64,000 nucleotides of DNA. It comes from Polynucleobacter sp. AP-Melu-500A-A1. Lineage in GTDB: Bacteria; Pseudomonadota; Gammaproteobacteria; Burkholderiales; Burkholderiaceae. This document shows, piece after piece, positions 34,823 through 43,639 of this stretch. The DNA lies in the NCBI RefSeq assembly GCF_018882125.1, contig NZ_JACVOZ010000003.1, positions 434,001-498,000 on the forward strand, given 5' to 3'. Below the pieces are notes generated by a model. It did no database searches. It worked only from the letters and a program-made list of their open reading frames with translations, and was not told the origin of the DNA. The position numbers were made by a program, and so were the translations under genes. The first letter of the stretch is position 1; each line of letters begins with the position of its first letter.

Positions 34823-35797
34823 ATGACTTCGCCTAATATCGTCATCCTGGGAGATTATGAGCGCGCACTGCGACGCTTCTCCAACTGGGACAAGCTTGAT
34901 GCACTTGGAAATCTCACCATTCATCATGAGCCATTACGTGACGAAGCTTTATATGAAGCAGTAAAAGATGCAGATGCTATTGCGATTGTGCGTGATCGCG
35001 CTCCATTGAATGAGGCGATGATTGCACGCTTACCAAAGCTAAAGTTTCTGATGTTTACTGGTGAGCGTAACGGTACGCTAGATTCTGCGGCCTTAGTTGC
35101 TCGCAATATTCCCATCGGTGTCACTCCTGGTGGACCCTCTAAGGAAACGACCGCCGAACTGACTTGGGCTTTAATTCTGGGGGCCTCTAAACGCATTGTT
35201 GAAGAAAATAAACTCATTTCATCTGGTGGATGGCGCGATGAACTATCAGTACTACCAATGCTTGCTGGAGAGCGCCTTGGTGTCATGGGCCTTGGATCGA
35301 TTGGTAGTCGAGTAGCGCGTGTGGGTGCAGCATTTGGCATGGAGATAGTAACCTGGAGTCCGCGTATGACGCCTGAGCGCGCTGCAACTGAAAATGCAAA
35401 GTCCGTCAGCCTGGAAGAATTACTAAAAACTTCTAAGGTGGTCACCATGCACTTGGTTGCAGGGCCTGGTACCAAGGGCCTCATCTCAGCCGATCAACTT
35501 GCACTCATGCGCCCAGATTCTATTTTGGTGAATACCTCACGCTCAGCCCTCATTAATATGGCAGATCTTCAGATAGCCTTAAAGACTGGATCACCCGGTC
35601 AAGCTGCGGTAGATGTTTTTGACATAGAACCACTTCCCGAAAATGATCCGCTTCGCAATACACCCAACTTATTGGTAACTCCTCATTTAGGCTTTATTGC
35701 AGAACCTATTTTTGAAACATTCTCAAAAGGCATTACTGCAACACTAGAAGCTTGGTTAGAAGATAGGCCTATTCCACATCCTTTTAAGCCTCAATAA
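34823..35797 (+). CDS. D-2-hydroxyacid dehydrogenase (NAD-binding)
   Basis: A 324-residue oxidoreductase. The Rossmann motif is LGVMGLGSIGSRVARVG near residue 152. The catalytic Arg region is VNTSRSALI, the Glu is in FDIEPLPENDPL, and the His in VTPHLGF. It converts a 2-keto acid and a D-2-hydroxyacid with NADH or NADPH. It is 21 bases downstream of the MmgE/PrpD gene and 18 bases before the first ChrA half. Confidence 0.92.
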   Translation: MTSPNIVILGDYERALRRFSNWDKLDALGNLTIHHEPLRDEALYEAVKDADAIAIVRDRAPLNEAMIARLPKLKFLMFTGERNGTLDSAALVARNIPIGVTPGGPSKETTAELTWALILGASKRIVEENKLISSGGWRDELSVLPMLAGERLGVMGLGSIGSRVARVGAAFGMEIVTWSPRMTPERAATENAKSVSLEELLKTSKVVTMHLVAGPGTKGLISADQLALMRPDSILVNTSRSALINMADLQIALKTGSPGQAAVDVFDIEPLPENDPLRNTPNLLVTPHLGFIAEPIFETFSKGITATLEAWLEDRPIPHPFKPQ

Positions 35798-35815
35798 GAA
35801 AAGCCTCGTCCCATC

Positions 35816-36355
35816 TTGATTCAGCTAACTCCCCTACAGCTCTTCATTAGCTTTAGCAAAATTGGTATGTCAGGTTTTGGTGGTGTATTGCCATGGGCAA
35901 GACGTGCCTTGGTTGAACGTGACAAGATTCTGACTTCAGAGGAATTTAGTGCGATTCTGGGCATCTGCCAAATTGTTCCCGGCCCCAATATTGTGAACTT
36001 AGCCGTTTGTGTAGGCTCACGCTTTGCTGGTGCTAAGGGTGCATTAGCATCAGTAATGGGGCTAACGCTCGGGCCCATCTCCTTGGTAATGCTCTTAGCA
36101 GTGTTATATGACCACTACAGCTATTTAGACTCTGTCAAAGGTATCTTGCGCGGCATCTCTGCTGTGGGCGTTGGCTTGATTGCCTCTACTGGCTTTAAGA
36201 TGTTGCGTGATGAGTTTCGTTATCCAGCAATGCTGTTGGTAGTCTTCATCACCATACTAGCCGTGTGCTACTTTCACTTGGGTTTAGGTTGGGTAGTATT
36301 GATTGCGTCGCCTCTTGCTCTATTTTTAGCTTGGAAGAAAGCTCATAAAGTATGA
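35816..36355 (+). CDS. Chromate transporter ChrA-family half (N-terminal-type)
   Basis: A 179-residue membrane protein of the short-chain ChrA family, with the LFISFSKIGMSGFGGVLPWA opening and the QIVPGPNIVNLAV motif. The start is TTG at 35816; no ATG gives a longer frame. The stop overlaps the next gene as ATGA, so the two half-size proteins are cotranslated and probably act as a pair. Chromate is one possible substrate, but the setting inside an organic-acid operon suggests another anion. Confidence 0.85.
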   Translation: MIQLTPLQLFISFSKIGMSGFGGVLPWARRALVERDKILTSEEFSAILGICQIVPGPNIVNLAVCVGSRFAGAKGALASVMGLTLGPISLVMLLAVLYDHYSYLDSVKGILRGISAVGVGLIASTGFKMLRDEFRYPAMLLVVFITILAVCYFHLGLGWVVLIASPLALFLAWKKAHKV

Positions 36356-36873
36356 GCATCCTACTAAGTCTATTTCTTAAAGTTTCTGCTCTTTCTCTAG
36401 TAGCCTTTGGTGGTGTTAATGCACTCCTTCCTGTACTACTGAATCTCGCAGTCAATCAGGAGCACTGGATAGACCTTCAGACGTTTTCAGATTACTTTGC
36501 AATAGCGCAAGCAGCGCCTGGCCCAAACTTTATGACAGTCACCCTCTTGGGTTGGCATATTTATGGCGCGATAGGTGCATGTGTGGCCACCCTAGCGATT
36601 GCTTGGCCATCCTCGATTTTGATTTTTTACTTACAGCGCCTTCTCTTGGGGATGAAAGATCCCCATAAAAAACAATCCATCCAATATGCAGCAGCAGCAC
36701 TAGCAATTGGCTTGGTTCTATCCTCGGCATGGCAGATTGCCTTACAAATTAACCATGGCGTAGCTGCTTATGCCTTGACCCTAGCAACAATTGCTTTTAC
36801 ATTACTCACACGCTGGCACCCTTTGTACCTCATTGTCTTAGGTGCTGTTTTAGGCTTATTAGGTTTTGTCTAA
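36352..36873 (+). CDS. Chromate transporter ChrA-family half (C-terminal-type)
   Basis: A 173-residue membrane protein with the matching ChrA motif (SLVAFGGVNALLPVLL, then IAQAAPGPNFMTVTLLGW). It follows the other half with an ATGA overlap. About six membrane segments are predicted. Together the pair equals one long-chain ChrA. Confidence 0.85.
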   Translation: MSILLSLFLKVSALSLVAFGGVNALLPVLLNLAVNQEHWIDLQTFSDYFAIAQAAPGPNFMTVTLLGWHIYGAIGACVATLAIAWPSSILIFYLQRLLLGMKDPHKKQSIQYAAAALAIGLVLSSAWQIALQINHGVAAYALTLATIAFTLLTRWHPLYLIVLGAVLGLLGFV

Positions 36874-36885
36874 ATTGGATCTTTT

Positions 36886-37872
36886 ATGAAATTCTCAAAA
36901 TCCCTTGCATCTACTCTTCTGGTATTTGGTGCGCTGAGCATCATTCAAAGCGCCGCAGTTCTGGCGCAAGATAGCTACCCCAACAAGCCTATTAACTTTA
37001 TTGTTCCTTATGCTGCTGGTGGTGGCGCTGACTCGCGCAGTCGACAGATGGCTCAGAAAATGAGTGTCATCCTCAAGCAACCCATTATTGTGGATAACAA
37101 ACCTGGTGCAGGTGGCAACATCGGTACAGAAATGATTGCACGTGCAGCGCCAGATGGATACACCATTGGCATGGGTAATTTTGCCCCGATGGCCGTCAAT
37201 AAGACTCTCTTTACCAATCTTCGTTATGACCCAGAGAGTGATGTAACGCCAATTGTGCTAATTGAAAAAGGACCACTTGTACTGGTCGTCAATCCAAAAT
37301 CGCCATATAAAACTCTACAGGACATTATTAATGCTGCCAAGGCTAAGCCTGGTGAATTAACCTTTTCTTCTGGAGGCATTGGCGGTAGCCATCAACTCTC
37401 AGCAGAAATCTTTAAGCAAAGTGCTGGCATTGACATGATTCATGTGCCATACAAGAGTGGCTCAGCAGGCCTTACAGATTTAATGGCAGGCAATGTCACG
37501 ATGATGTTTGATCAAATGTACTCTGCAATGCCCAGTATTAAAGCCGATAAACTCCGCGCCATTGCCATTACCAGCAAGAAGCGCTCTCCGCTATTACCGA
37601 ATGTGCCCAGCTTTACTGAGCTTGGCTACCCAAAGGTAGAAGTACTGAACTGGCAAGGTTTGATTGCCCCCAAAGGAACCCCTAAAGCAATTATTGATAA
37701 GCTCAACGCAGCTGCCAACGAAGCATTAAAGGATCCGCAACTTCGCGAGCTCATGCTCTCCCAAGGCAATGAAATTGGTGGTGGAACACCTGCAGATTTT
37801 GCTGCTCTGATTCGTTCAGAATCGATCAAGTGGGGCGCAGTAGTGCGCATTGCAAAAATCAAACCAGAGTAA
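36886..37872 (+). CDS. Bug/TctC-family periplasmic binding protein (3)
   Basis: A 328-residue receptor with signal peptide (LLVFGALSIIQSAAVLAQ). Motifs include YPNKPINFIVPYAAGGGADS, IVDNKPGAGGNIGTEM and RAAPDGYTI. It is the last gene of the operon that began with another Bug gene at 32395, followed by a terminator. Two Bug genes bracketing one operon suggests two related substrates. Confidence 0.92.
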   Translation: MKFSKSLASTLLVFGALSIIQSAAVLAQDSYPNKPINFIVPYAAGGGADSRSRQMAQKMSVILKQPIIVDNKPGAGGNIGTEMIARAAPDGYTIGMGNFAPMAVNKTLFTNLRYDPESDVTPIVLIEKGPLVLVVNPKSPYKTLQDIINAAKAKPGELTFSSGGIGGSHQLSAEIFKQSAGIDMIHVPYKSGSAGLTDLMAGNVTMMFDQMYSAMPSIKADKLRAIAITSKKRSPLLPNVPSFTELGYPKVEVLNWQGLIAPKGTPKAIIDKLNAAANEALKDPQLRELMLSQGNEIGGGTPADFAALIRSESIKWGAVVRIAKIKPE

Positions 37873-37887
37873 TTCTTTTGAGATCAC

Positions 37888-37921
37888 AACAGGAAGACTC
37901 TCGAGGATTCCTGTTTTTTTA
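37888..37921 (+). terminator. Terminator after the third Bug gene
   Basis: AACAGGAA (37888-37895) pairs with TTCCTGTT (37908-37915), followed by a T-run to 37921. It overlaps the stop of the convergent crcB. Confidence 0.85.
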
Positions 37922-38296
37922 TTTCAGGGTTTGATAAGTCAAGATACCTAAGAAAGTCAGTACCAAAGATCCAACGAGATGTAAGAGTGCAGTGCCCAGT
38001 GCCCATGTGAATTCTCCACGCTGCATAAAGCTCACTACCTCAGCAGAAAAGCTAGAGAAAGTGGTGAGACCTCCTAAAAATCCAGTGATGATAAATAACT
38101 TCCATTCTGGAGAGAGGCTGGGGTTGCTGCCAAAGAAAGCCACGGCAATTCCAACTAAGTAGCCCCCAACCATATTGGACAACAGCGTTCCCAGCGGAAC
38201 GACTGAAGCAGCGCCTATAGTCAGTAAATTAAAGCTGGCTCGCAATAAGGCGCCAAGCCCTGCACCACAAAATATCGCCAGAAAGGATAGCCACAT
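37919..38296 (-). CDS. crcB: Fluoride channel CrcB (Fluc)
   Basis: A 125-residue membrane protein exporting fluoride. Motifs are GAGLGALLRASFN, GTLLSNMVGGYLVGI and GFLGGLTTFSSFSAEV, all hallmark Fluc segments. Four membrane segments fit the family. Start at the ATG at 38296 (MWLSFLAIF) avoids overlap with the upstream gene; an in-frame start at 38335 would overlap it by 29 bases. No fluoride riboswitch was recognised. Confidence 0.92.
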   Translation of the reverse strand: MWLSFLAIFCGAGLGALLRASFNLLTIGAASVVPLGTLLSNMVGGYLVGIAVAFFGSNPSLSPEWKLFIITGFLGGLTTFSSFSAEVVSFMQRGEFTWALGTALLHLVGSLVLTFLGILTYQTLK

Positions 38297-38306
38297 ATTT
38301 AGCGCT

Positions 38307-39086
38307 CTACTGTATTGAAAAACCAAGCATACCAATGGAGCTCATCTCGATGCCATCGATATAAATCTTGGCTTGCTCATCAGCCTCTTGGAGCGCTAAG
38401 GTATATAAAGCTGGCCAGTAGTGCTCTGGCGTTGGAATCGATAAGTGTGCAGCATCACCGTATGCCTCCCAATGAATGAGTGACTCATGATGATTGGCAA
38501 GCATCTCTGAACTAAAAAACGCATTGAAGTCTTGAGCCCAATGTGCGGGCTCTGAATCGGTATGCCAATCGATCATGCGCAGGTTATGAACGACATTGCC
38601 AGTAGAAAGAATTAAAATATTTTCATCTCGCAAAGGGCGTAGTTGCTTAGCTAACTCGTAATGCTCTTGAGCGGACTTTGAACCATCTAGACTGAGTTGT
38701 ACAATCGGAATATCAGCTTTGGGATAGAAGTATTTCAAGACCGACCAAGCACCATGATCAATACCCCATTCATTCTCTTCAAGAACTACTGGAACATTTA
38801 ATAACTCAGTAATGCGATCAGCAAGTGCTGGACTACCAGGCGCTGGATACTGAATCTCAAATAGCGCCGGTGGAAATCCGCCGAAGTCGTGAATTGTTTT
38901 GGGTTTAGCCATTGCAGTAACCCACACTCCACGGGTTACCCAATGCGCCGAAATGACGAGAACAGCATCTGGACGTTTTAATGATTTACCTAACTCAGTC
39001 CATGCCGCTGTATAGCGATTAGGCTGTAAGGCATACATTGGACTGCCATGGCCAACAAATACAGCAGGTTGGCGATGGCTAGTCAT
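38307..39086 (-). CDS. ygiD: Extradiol ring-cleavage dioxygenase, DODA/LigB type (YgiD-like)
   Basis: A 259-residue metal-dependent dioxygenase. FVGHGSPM near the N terminus carries the first His, VLVISAHWVTRG the second, and STGNVVHNLR a third conserved segment. The family includes plant-type DOPA 4,5-dioxygenases and bacterial YgiD. It lies 10 bases upstream of crcB, probably cotranscribed. The substrate in the cell is unknown. Confidence 0.9.
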   Translation of the reverse strand: MTSHRQPAVFVGHGSPMYALQPNRYTAAWTELGKSLKRPDAVLVISAHWVTRGVWVTAMAKPKTIHDFGGFPPALFEIQYPAPGSPALADRITELLNVPVVLEENEWGIDHGAWSVLKYFYPKADIPIVQLSLDGSKSAQEHYELAKQLRPLRDENILILSTGNVVHNLRMIDWHTDSEPAHWAQDFNAFFSSEMLANHHESLIHWEAYGDAAHLSIPTPEHYWPALYTLALQEADEQAKIYIDGIEMSSIGMLGFSIQ

Positions 39087-39095
39087 GGATTCAAA

Positions 39096-39233
39096 TTAAC
39101 CGAATACGTAACCAGTATGAGCTGCCACTAAAGCAAATAAAATAGCCAAGCTAGTAGCTGCGGCCAACATCACAATCAAAGTAATGATCTTTTTATTAAT
39201 TTCTTGTTTAGTTTCTTCGTGCCATTCGTTCAT
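39096..39233 (-). CDS. Small single-span membrane protein
   Basis: A 45-residue frame from ATG at 39233 to TAA at 39096. A GAGGA lies 6-7 bases upstream. A charged N terminus (MNEWHEETKQEINKK) precedes one transmembrane helix (about 16-40). It ends 9 bases before the dioxygenase start, so it could be the first gene of that operon. Such short proteins are easily missed by annotation. Confidence 0.6.
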   Translation of the reverse strand: MNEWHEETKQEINKKIITLIVMLAAATSLAILFALVAAHTGYVFG

Positions 39234-39277
39234 GCTCAGTCCTCTTTAAACGCATTGATTAATAGTGTAATTATCCA

Positions 39278-39445
39278 CTATCGACCGCGGCCGGCCTTGC
39301 GCATCATGCCTTTTCCGCCGCCAAAGCCTGCTTGAGGCCGTCCGGCTGGGCCAGATGGTCCCTTGGGGACTGGAGGACGTGCTGGTGGCTTTGCAATTAC
39401 AGGCTTAGCGGGGTTCTTTGGGTCAGGTTTTTTATCGTCAGTCAA
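39278..39445 (-). CDS. Small Pro/Gly/Lys-rich protein (TTG start)
   Basis: A 55-residue frame starting with TTG at 39445 (GGAG 5-8 bases upstream) and ending TAG at 39278. Composition is very biased (KKPDPKNPAKPVIAKPPARP, then GFGGGKGMMRKAGRGR), suggesting a disordered nucleic-acid or ribosome-binding protein. It is divergent from the site-2 protease gene; the gap of about 28 bases holds both start regions. Confidence 0.5.
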   Translation of the reverse strand: MTDDKKPDPKNPAKPVIAKPPARPPVPKGPSGPAGRPQAGFGGGKGMMRKAGRGR

Positions 39446-39473
39446 TTTTTGCTCCTATGGATATCATATTGCC

Positions 39474-40136
39474 ATGATTACTGACTATTCTATCCAAGCC
39501 GTTGCGATTAATGCGATTCCTTTGATTTTCGCCATCACCATCCATGAGGCAGCCCATGGCTATGCCGCCCGTCGGTTTGGGGATAACACTGCCTATATGC
39601 TTGGCCGTGTAAGCCTTAACCCCGCCAGACATATAGACCCCGTGGGCACCATTTTGATCCCCTTGGCACTTTTGATTACCGGATCTCCATTCTTGGTAGG
39701 CTATGCCAAACCCGTTCCCGTCAATTTTGGGCGCCTCAGAAACCCCAGGATTGACTCGATTTGGGTTGCTCTCGCTGGCCCGGGTTCAAACTTTATACAG
39801 GCAATCTTTTGGGCAATATTGTTGATCTGCCTGCTGGGTTTTGGGATAAATGAAAAGTTTTTTGTTTCCATGGCACAAGCGGGCATCACCTGGAATATTG
39901 GTCTACTGGTATTCAATCTCTTTCCGCTACCTCCCTTGGATGGCGGCCGTATTTTGTCGAGCCTACTTCCCGCGCGCCAGTCCATTGCTTTAGGAAAACT
40001 TGAGCCCTGGGGATTTTTCATTGTCCTAGCTCTAGTATTTACTGGGATTATCGGCAGCCTTTGGATGGAGCCGCTGATGGCATTTTTTAAGTGGCTGCTC
40101 TACCTGATTACGCTACCCTTACAAATGATTCTCTAG
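39474..40136 (+). CDS. Site-2 protease family (M50) membrane metalloprotease
   Basis: A 220-residue intramembrane protease. Zinc motif HEAAH near residue 22, and the second motif NLFPLPPLDGG near 145 (Asp ligand), with about five membrane segments. The start at 39474 (MITDYSIQ) is preferred over an in-frame ATG at 39363, whose extra residues are low complexity and overlap the divergent small gene. The physiological substrate is unknown. Confidence 0.9.
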   Translation: MITDYSIQAVAINAIPLIFAITIHEAAHGYAARRFGDNTAYMLGRVSLNPARHIDPVGTILIPLALLITGSPFLVGYAKPVPVNFGRLRNPRIDSIWVALAGPGSNFIQAIFWAILLICLLGFGINEKFFVSMAQAGITWNIGLLVFNLFPLPPLDGGRILSSLLPARQSIALGKLEPWGFFIVLALVFTGIIGSLWMEPLMAFFKWLLYLITLPLQMIL

Positions 40137-40229
40137 TTTGACGAAAGAGCAAAAGACATTATTCTGGGGTATGCTCATCTCACAACCAATCTTACCCCCA
40201 ACAAACCGCCCACTAATGAGAGGTCCTTT

Positions 40230-40682
40230 ATGAAACTACAAAAAATTATTCTTGCTGCTACCGCTTCTGTTTTAGCGCTTGGAACAAGTATTGCTTTTGC
40301 TCAATTCCAAAAATCAGAAGATGCTATTAAATATCGTCAAAGCGTATTTACCGTAATGTCGACCTCTTTTGCAAGAATAGGTGCTGTTGTAAAAGGCGAA
40401 GCGCCTTACAACAAGGATGAAGTTGCCAAGAACGCAGCCATTGTTGCAATGCTATCAACACTGCCATGGCAAGCATTTGGTCCAGGCACTGAAGGTGGTA
40501 AAGCTCAACCAGAAATTTGGTCAGAAAATGCGAAGTTCAAAGGAGCAGGCGACAAGATGCAGCTAGCAGTGGCCAGTTTAAATACTGCTGCTCAATCAGG
40601 CGATCTTGAGAGTATTAAGAAAGCCTTTGCAGCTGCGGGACAAACCTGCAAAACTTGCCACGATGACTTCAAGAAGAAGTGA
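40230..40682 (+). CDS. Cytochrome c' (class II, c556-like)
   Basis: A 150-residue periplasmic haem protein. Signal peptide ends near AFAQ (residue 25). The haem site CKTCH is very near the C terminus (residues about 141-145), the layout of class II cytochromes c, in a four-helix bundle. It converges with the cytochrome b561 gene with a 14-base overlap. The haem would be attached by the Ccm machinery encoded at the right of the window. Confidence 0.92.
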   Translation: MKLQKIILAATASVLALGTSIAFAQFQKSEDAIKYRQSVFTVMSTSFARIGAVVKGEAPYNKDEVAKNAAIVAMLSTLPWQAFGPGTEGGKAQPEIWSENAKFKGAGDKMQLAVASLNTAAQSGDLESIKKAFAAAGQTCKTCHDDFKKK

Positions 40683-41352
40683 TCAAGTAACCCACCCCTA
40701 CCGCGATCACGCTTAACAGTATCAATGCAAGCGTGCGCTGAATAAAACCATCCTTAGATGGTCGGCCCAAGTCAGTTGGCGAATAACTCGCCTGCTCACT
40801 TGGGTCAATTTCTTTATCCCCACTCAACATTGGCTTAATGAGATCCTCGCCCTTAAACTTTTTATAGTAAAGAATGGCTGCAATATGGATCGTAATTAAG
40901 GTGTAAATCAACACCTGATTTCCTTCATGAATGACTGAGAAGAGTGAAACCAAAGAGTTGGGAATGTACTTTGATAGTGGACCCTGAAAGGTCACCTCAT
41001 CATCTACAAATAAACCAGTAAATACCTGAATACATAAAACAAACAACAAGGCAAAAACGGAGATGGCCCCCAGTGGGTTATGCCCCAGTACCCGAGAAGA
41101 ATTTCCTCTGAGGTAATTGACTATGCCTGTCTTTGTAGGAAAGAAAGTGGAAAAGCGCGCATGAGTAGATCCGATAAAACCCCAAATAATGCGGAAAATT
41201 AATAAGACCAAAATACTGTAGCCAAAATAGGCATGCCACTGAATGGCATAGTCACCCAGGTTGATAGTGACTAAGCTGCCCACGATACAAATGACTAATA
41301 GCCAATGAAATACCCGAATTGGCAAGTCCCAGACGCGAATGATTTTCTTCAT
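40669..41352 (-). CDS. Cytochrome b561-family membrane protein
   Basis: A 227-residue four-helix membrane cytochrome of the Ni/Fe-hydrogenase-type b561 group. The motif VWDLPIRVFHWLLV supplies one haem His, and WHAYFGYSILVLLIFRIIWGF and TIHIAAILYY the others. It may pass electrons between the quinone pool and the adjacent cytochrome c', its convergent neighbour. Confidence 0.88.
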   Translation of the reverse strand: MKKIIRVWDLPIRVFHWLLVICIVGSLVTINLGDYAIQWHAYFGYSILVLLIFRIIWGFIGSTHARFSTFFPTKTGIVNYLRGNSSRVLGHNPLGAISVFALLFVLCIQVFTGLFVDDEVTFQGPLSKYIPNSLVSLFSVIHEGNQVLIYTLITIHIAAILYYKKFKGEDLIKPMLSGDKEIDPSEQASYSPTDLGRPSKDGFIQRTLALILLSVIAVGVGYLITSS

Positions 41353-41396
41353 ACCTCAAGGATAAAGCACGAACTGTCTTAAACTAAGCAAAATTC

Positions 41397-42602
41397 ATGA
41401 ATCCCAGCAAAGCCTTTAGAACCTTACTGCTCTACCGCATTGGTGCGACACTCAGCTATCAAATTACAATGGTAGCGGTAGGCTGGCATCTATACGAAAT
41501 CACCAATAGCGTGGTTTCTCTGGGCTTAATTGGTCTTGCTGAACTCATTCCCTACTTTACGCTCGCCTTATATTCAGGGCATGCGGTAGATCACTATTCG
41601 AGAAAAAAAATTGCAGCCTTAGCTTGCATCATCCATATGATGGTGGGCTTATTTCTTGCAGCTGTTGCCTTAGGGTATCTGACGCCACCGGTACCGTTGA
41701 TTTATACCGCAGTCGCTTTTATCGGCATCGGCCGCGCTTTATTACGCCCCTCTTATCAGGCATTGTTTGGTCAAATCATTCCAAGAGATCAACTTACACG
41801 CTATACCGCATACGCTTCATCAGCCTTTCAGATTTGCGTAGTGGCAGGACCAGGATTGGGCGGACTCATGATTGGATTTGCCGGTCTAGAGTGGACCTAT
41901 CTACTCGCAGCATGTTGCGGTGCTTTTGGTCTATTCGGCATTACCTTTATTAAAGTAGTACAAGAAAAGAGTGGCAAGCTTTCAAATAATTTTCTAAAGA
42001 GCTTTCTGGAGGGCTTTCATTACGTCAGAAAACATGAGCTTATTTTGAGTGTTATGGCATTAGATATGTTTGCAGTGCTTTTTGGTGGGGCTGTTTCGAT
42101 CCTTCCTGCCTTTGTCAAAGAAGTACTGAATGCAGGACCGGAAACACTTGGCATCTTGCGCGCTGCTCCAGCAGCAGGCGCTGTACTGACTGGGATTTAT
42201 CTGGCAAGGAGACCCTTACTGAATGACTCCGGTAGATATTTATTTCTATCGGTTGCCGGGTTTGGTCTATCCATCATTGCCTTTGGTATTTCAAGCAATC
42301 TATGGGTGTGCGCCTTTTTCTTATTTATCTCAGGATGCTGTGACTCTATTTCTGTGGTGATTCGGGGTAGTGTCATGCAACTGACTACACCAGATCATAT
42401 GCGCGGCAGAATTAGCGCCATCAATGGCATCTTCATAGGATCTTCAAATGAACTTGGTGCTCTCGAATCAGGCATTGCTGCCAGCCTCATGGGCTTAGTT
42501 CCCTCGATTGTCTTTGGCGGAGCTGCAACGATTGCTGTGGTTATCTTGACCTATCGACTCGCCCCCCACCTAAGAAAATTACACCTAAAAGATATTTCTT
42601 AG
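41397..42602 (+). CDS. MFS transporter (MFS_3, EntS-like)
   Basis: A 401-residue major facilitator with about 12 membrane segments. The first segment reads LLYRIGATLSYQITMVAVGW and a family loop, GHAVDHYSRKKIAAL, follows. LTTPDHMRGRISAINGIFIG is the expected motif in the C-terminal half. Members export siderophores or other small molecules. It is divergent from the b561 gene; no substrate gene is adjacent. Confidence 0.88.
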   Translation: MNPSKAFRTLLLYRIGATLSYQITMVAVGWHLYEITNSVVSLGLIGLAELIPYFTLALYSGHAVDHYSRKKIAALACIIHMMVGLFLAAVALGYLTPPVPLIYTAVAFIGIGRALLRPSYQALFGQIIPRDQLTRYTAYASSAFQICVVAGPGLGGLMIGFAGLEWTYLLAACCGAFGLFGITFIKVVQEKSGKLSNNFLKSFLEGFHYVRKHELILSVMALDMFAVLFGGAVSILPAFVKEVLNAGPETLGILRAAPAAGAVLTGIYLARRPLLNDSGRYLFLSVAGFGLSIIAFGISSNLWVCAFFLFISGCCDSISVVIRGSVMQLTTPDHMRGRISAINGIFIGSSNELGALESGIAASLMGLVPSIVFGGAATIAVVILTYRLAPHLRKLHLKDIS

Positions 42603-42614
42603 GACCATCGAGAA

Positions 42615-43556
42615 TTATTTAATCTCGGGAAGTTCTTTCTGAATAATTTTTAAGCCCTCTCGCAAAGCATCTTGATAGCGTTTGCGTTCCGCTTTAATTG
42701 TCTCCGCAGTCCAGGAAAAAAATCCTTCTCCTGTTTTCATGCCAAACTTTCCACTATCAACCCGCTCACTTAAGCACTTGGCAATCGTTTGAGAATTATT
42801 TAGAGATGGGTAAATAGTGGCGCCCCCTGCGGCATGGATTTCTAGGCCGGCATGATCGCGCTGCATCGCAGGACCTGCGGCAATATACCGAAAACCAAAG
42901 CCGAATCGAACAGCTTTATCGATATCTTCGGGAGTACAAATACCAGCATCAACCATAGAAAAGGCTTCTCTTGATAAAGCATGTTGCAAGCGGTTTGCCA
43001 AAAAGCCTGGCAAATCTTTTTTGACCGTGACTGGCACCATGCCACAAGCCGTCATTAATCTAGTGAGGCTTTCGGCAACCATCGGTGAAGTTTTTGCGCC
43101 ATAAACAACTTCTACACAGGGAATTAAATGGGCTGGCATAAAAAAATGTAGGCCAATCATTCGGGCAGCTGTTTTTAAGTCACCTGCAATTTGACTAATA
43201 GGAAAGCTTGTGCTGTTACTCGCCAAAACTGCTTCGGGTTTTGCATACTGCTCGAGCTTTGCAAATAATTCTTGCTTGATATCAAGACGCTCTGGTACGC
43301 ATTCAATCACTAAGTCTACATCTGACCAATCCACATCTTCTAGAGATCTGGCAACACTCAATAGATGAAGACGATTTTCATAACCGAGCTCGGTCAAGGT
43401 ATTGGCAAAGTAATCGGGCAAAAGAGCACGACGCTCAGTAGTAGGTTCCACCACTTGAACAGCACAACCTCCACGTGCACATACGGCTGCAACATCTGCG
43501 CCCATCGTGCCACCTCCAACAATCACTACCTTTGTTTCGGCGGGGGTAAACAACAT
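42615..43556 (-). CDS. 3-hydroxyacyl-CoA dehydrogenase family protein
   Basis: A 313-residue oxidoreductase. NAD motif VVIVGGGTMGADVAAVCARG at about residue 9-28, catalytic His within IGLHFFMPAHLIPCVEVV near 137, and the C-terminal 3HCDH domain (GFLANRLQHALSREAFSMVD). It may be a hydroxyacid or short-chain 3-hydroxyacyl-CoA dehydrogenase. It is divergent from the hydroxyacid dehydrogenase operon starting at 43640. Confidence 0.9.
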   Translation of the reverse strand: MLFTPAETKVVIVGGGTMGADVAAVCARGGCAVQVVEPTTERRALLPDYFANTLTELGYENRLHLLSVARSLEDVDWSDVDLVIECVPERLDIKQELFAKLEQYAKPEAVLASNSTSFPISQIAGDLKTAARMIGLHFFMPAHLIPCVEVVYGAKTSPMVAESLTRLMTACGMVPVTVKKDLPGFLANRLQHALSREAFSMVDAGICTPEDIDKAVRFGFGFRYIAAGPAMQRDHAGLEIHAAGGATIYPSLNNSQTIAKCLSERVDSGKFGMKTGEGFFSWTAETIKAERKRYQDALREGLKIIQKELPEIK

Positions 43557-43639
43557 GACATTCTCCTAAATGGTGCGGACTTTTGACGGGAAATTCTCTT
43601 ACAATAGAATCATTATTCCAATAAAAAAGTTAGTGAGAC

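Noticed and set aside
39363..39473. N-terminal extension of the site-2 protease
   Set aside because: The extra residues are Gly-rich antisense to a small Pro/Lys-rich gene. The start at 39474 fits the family.
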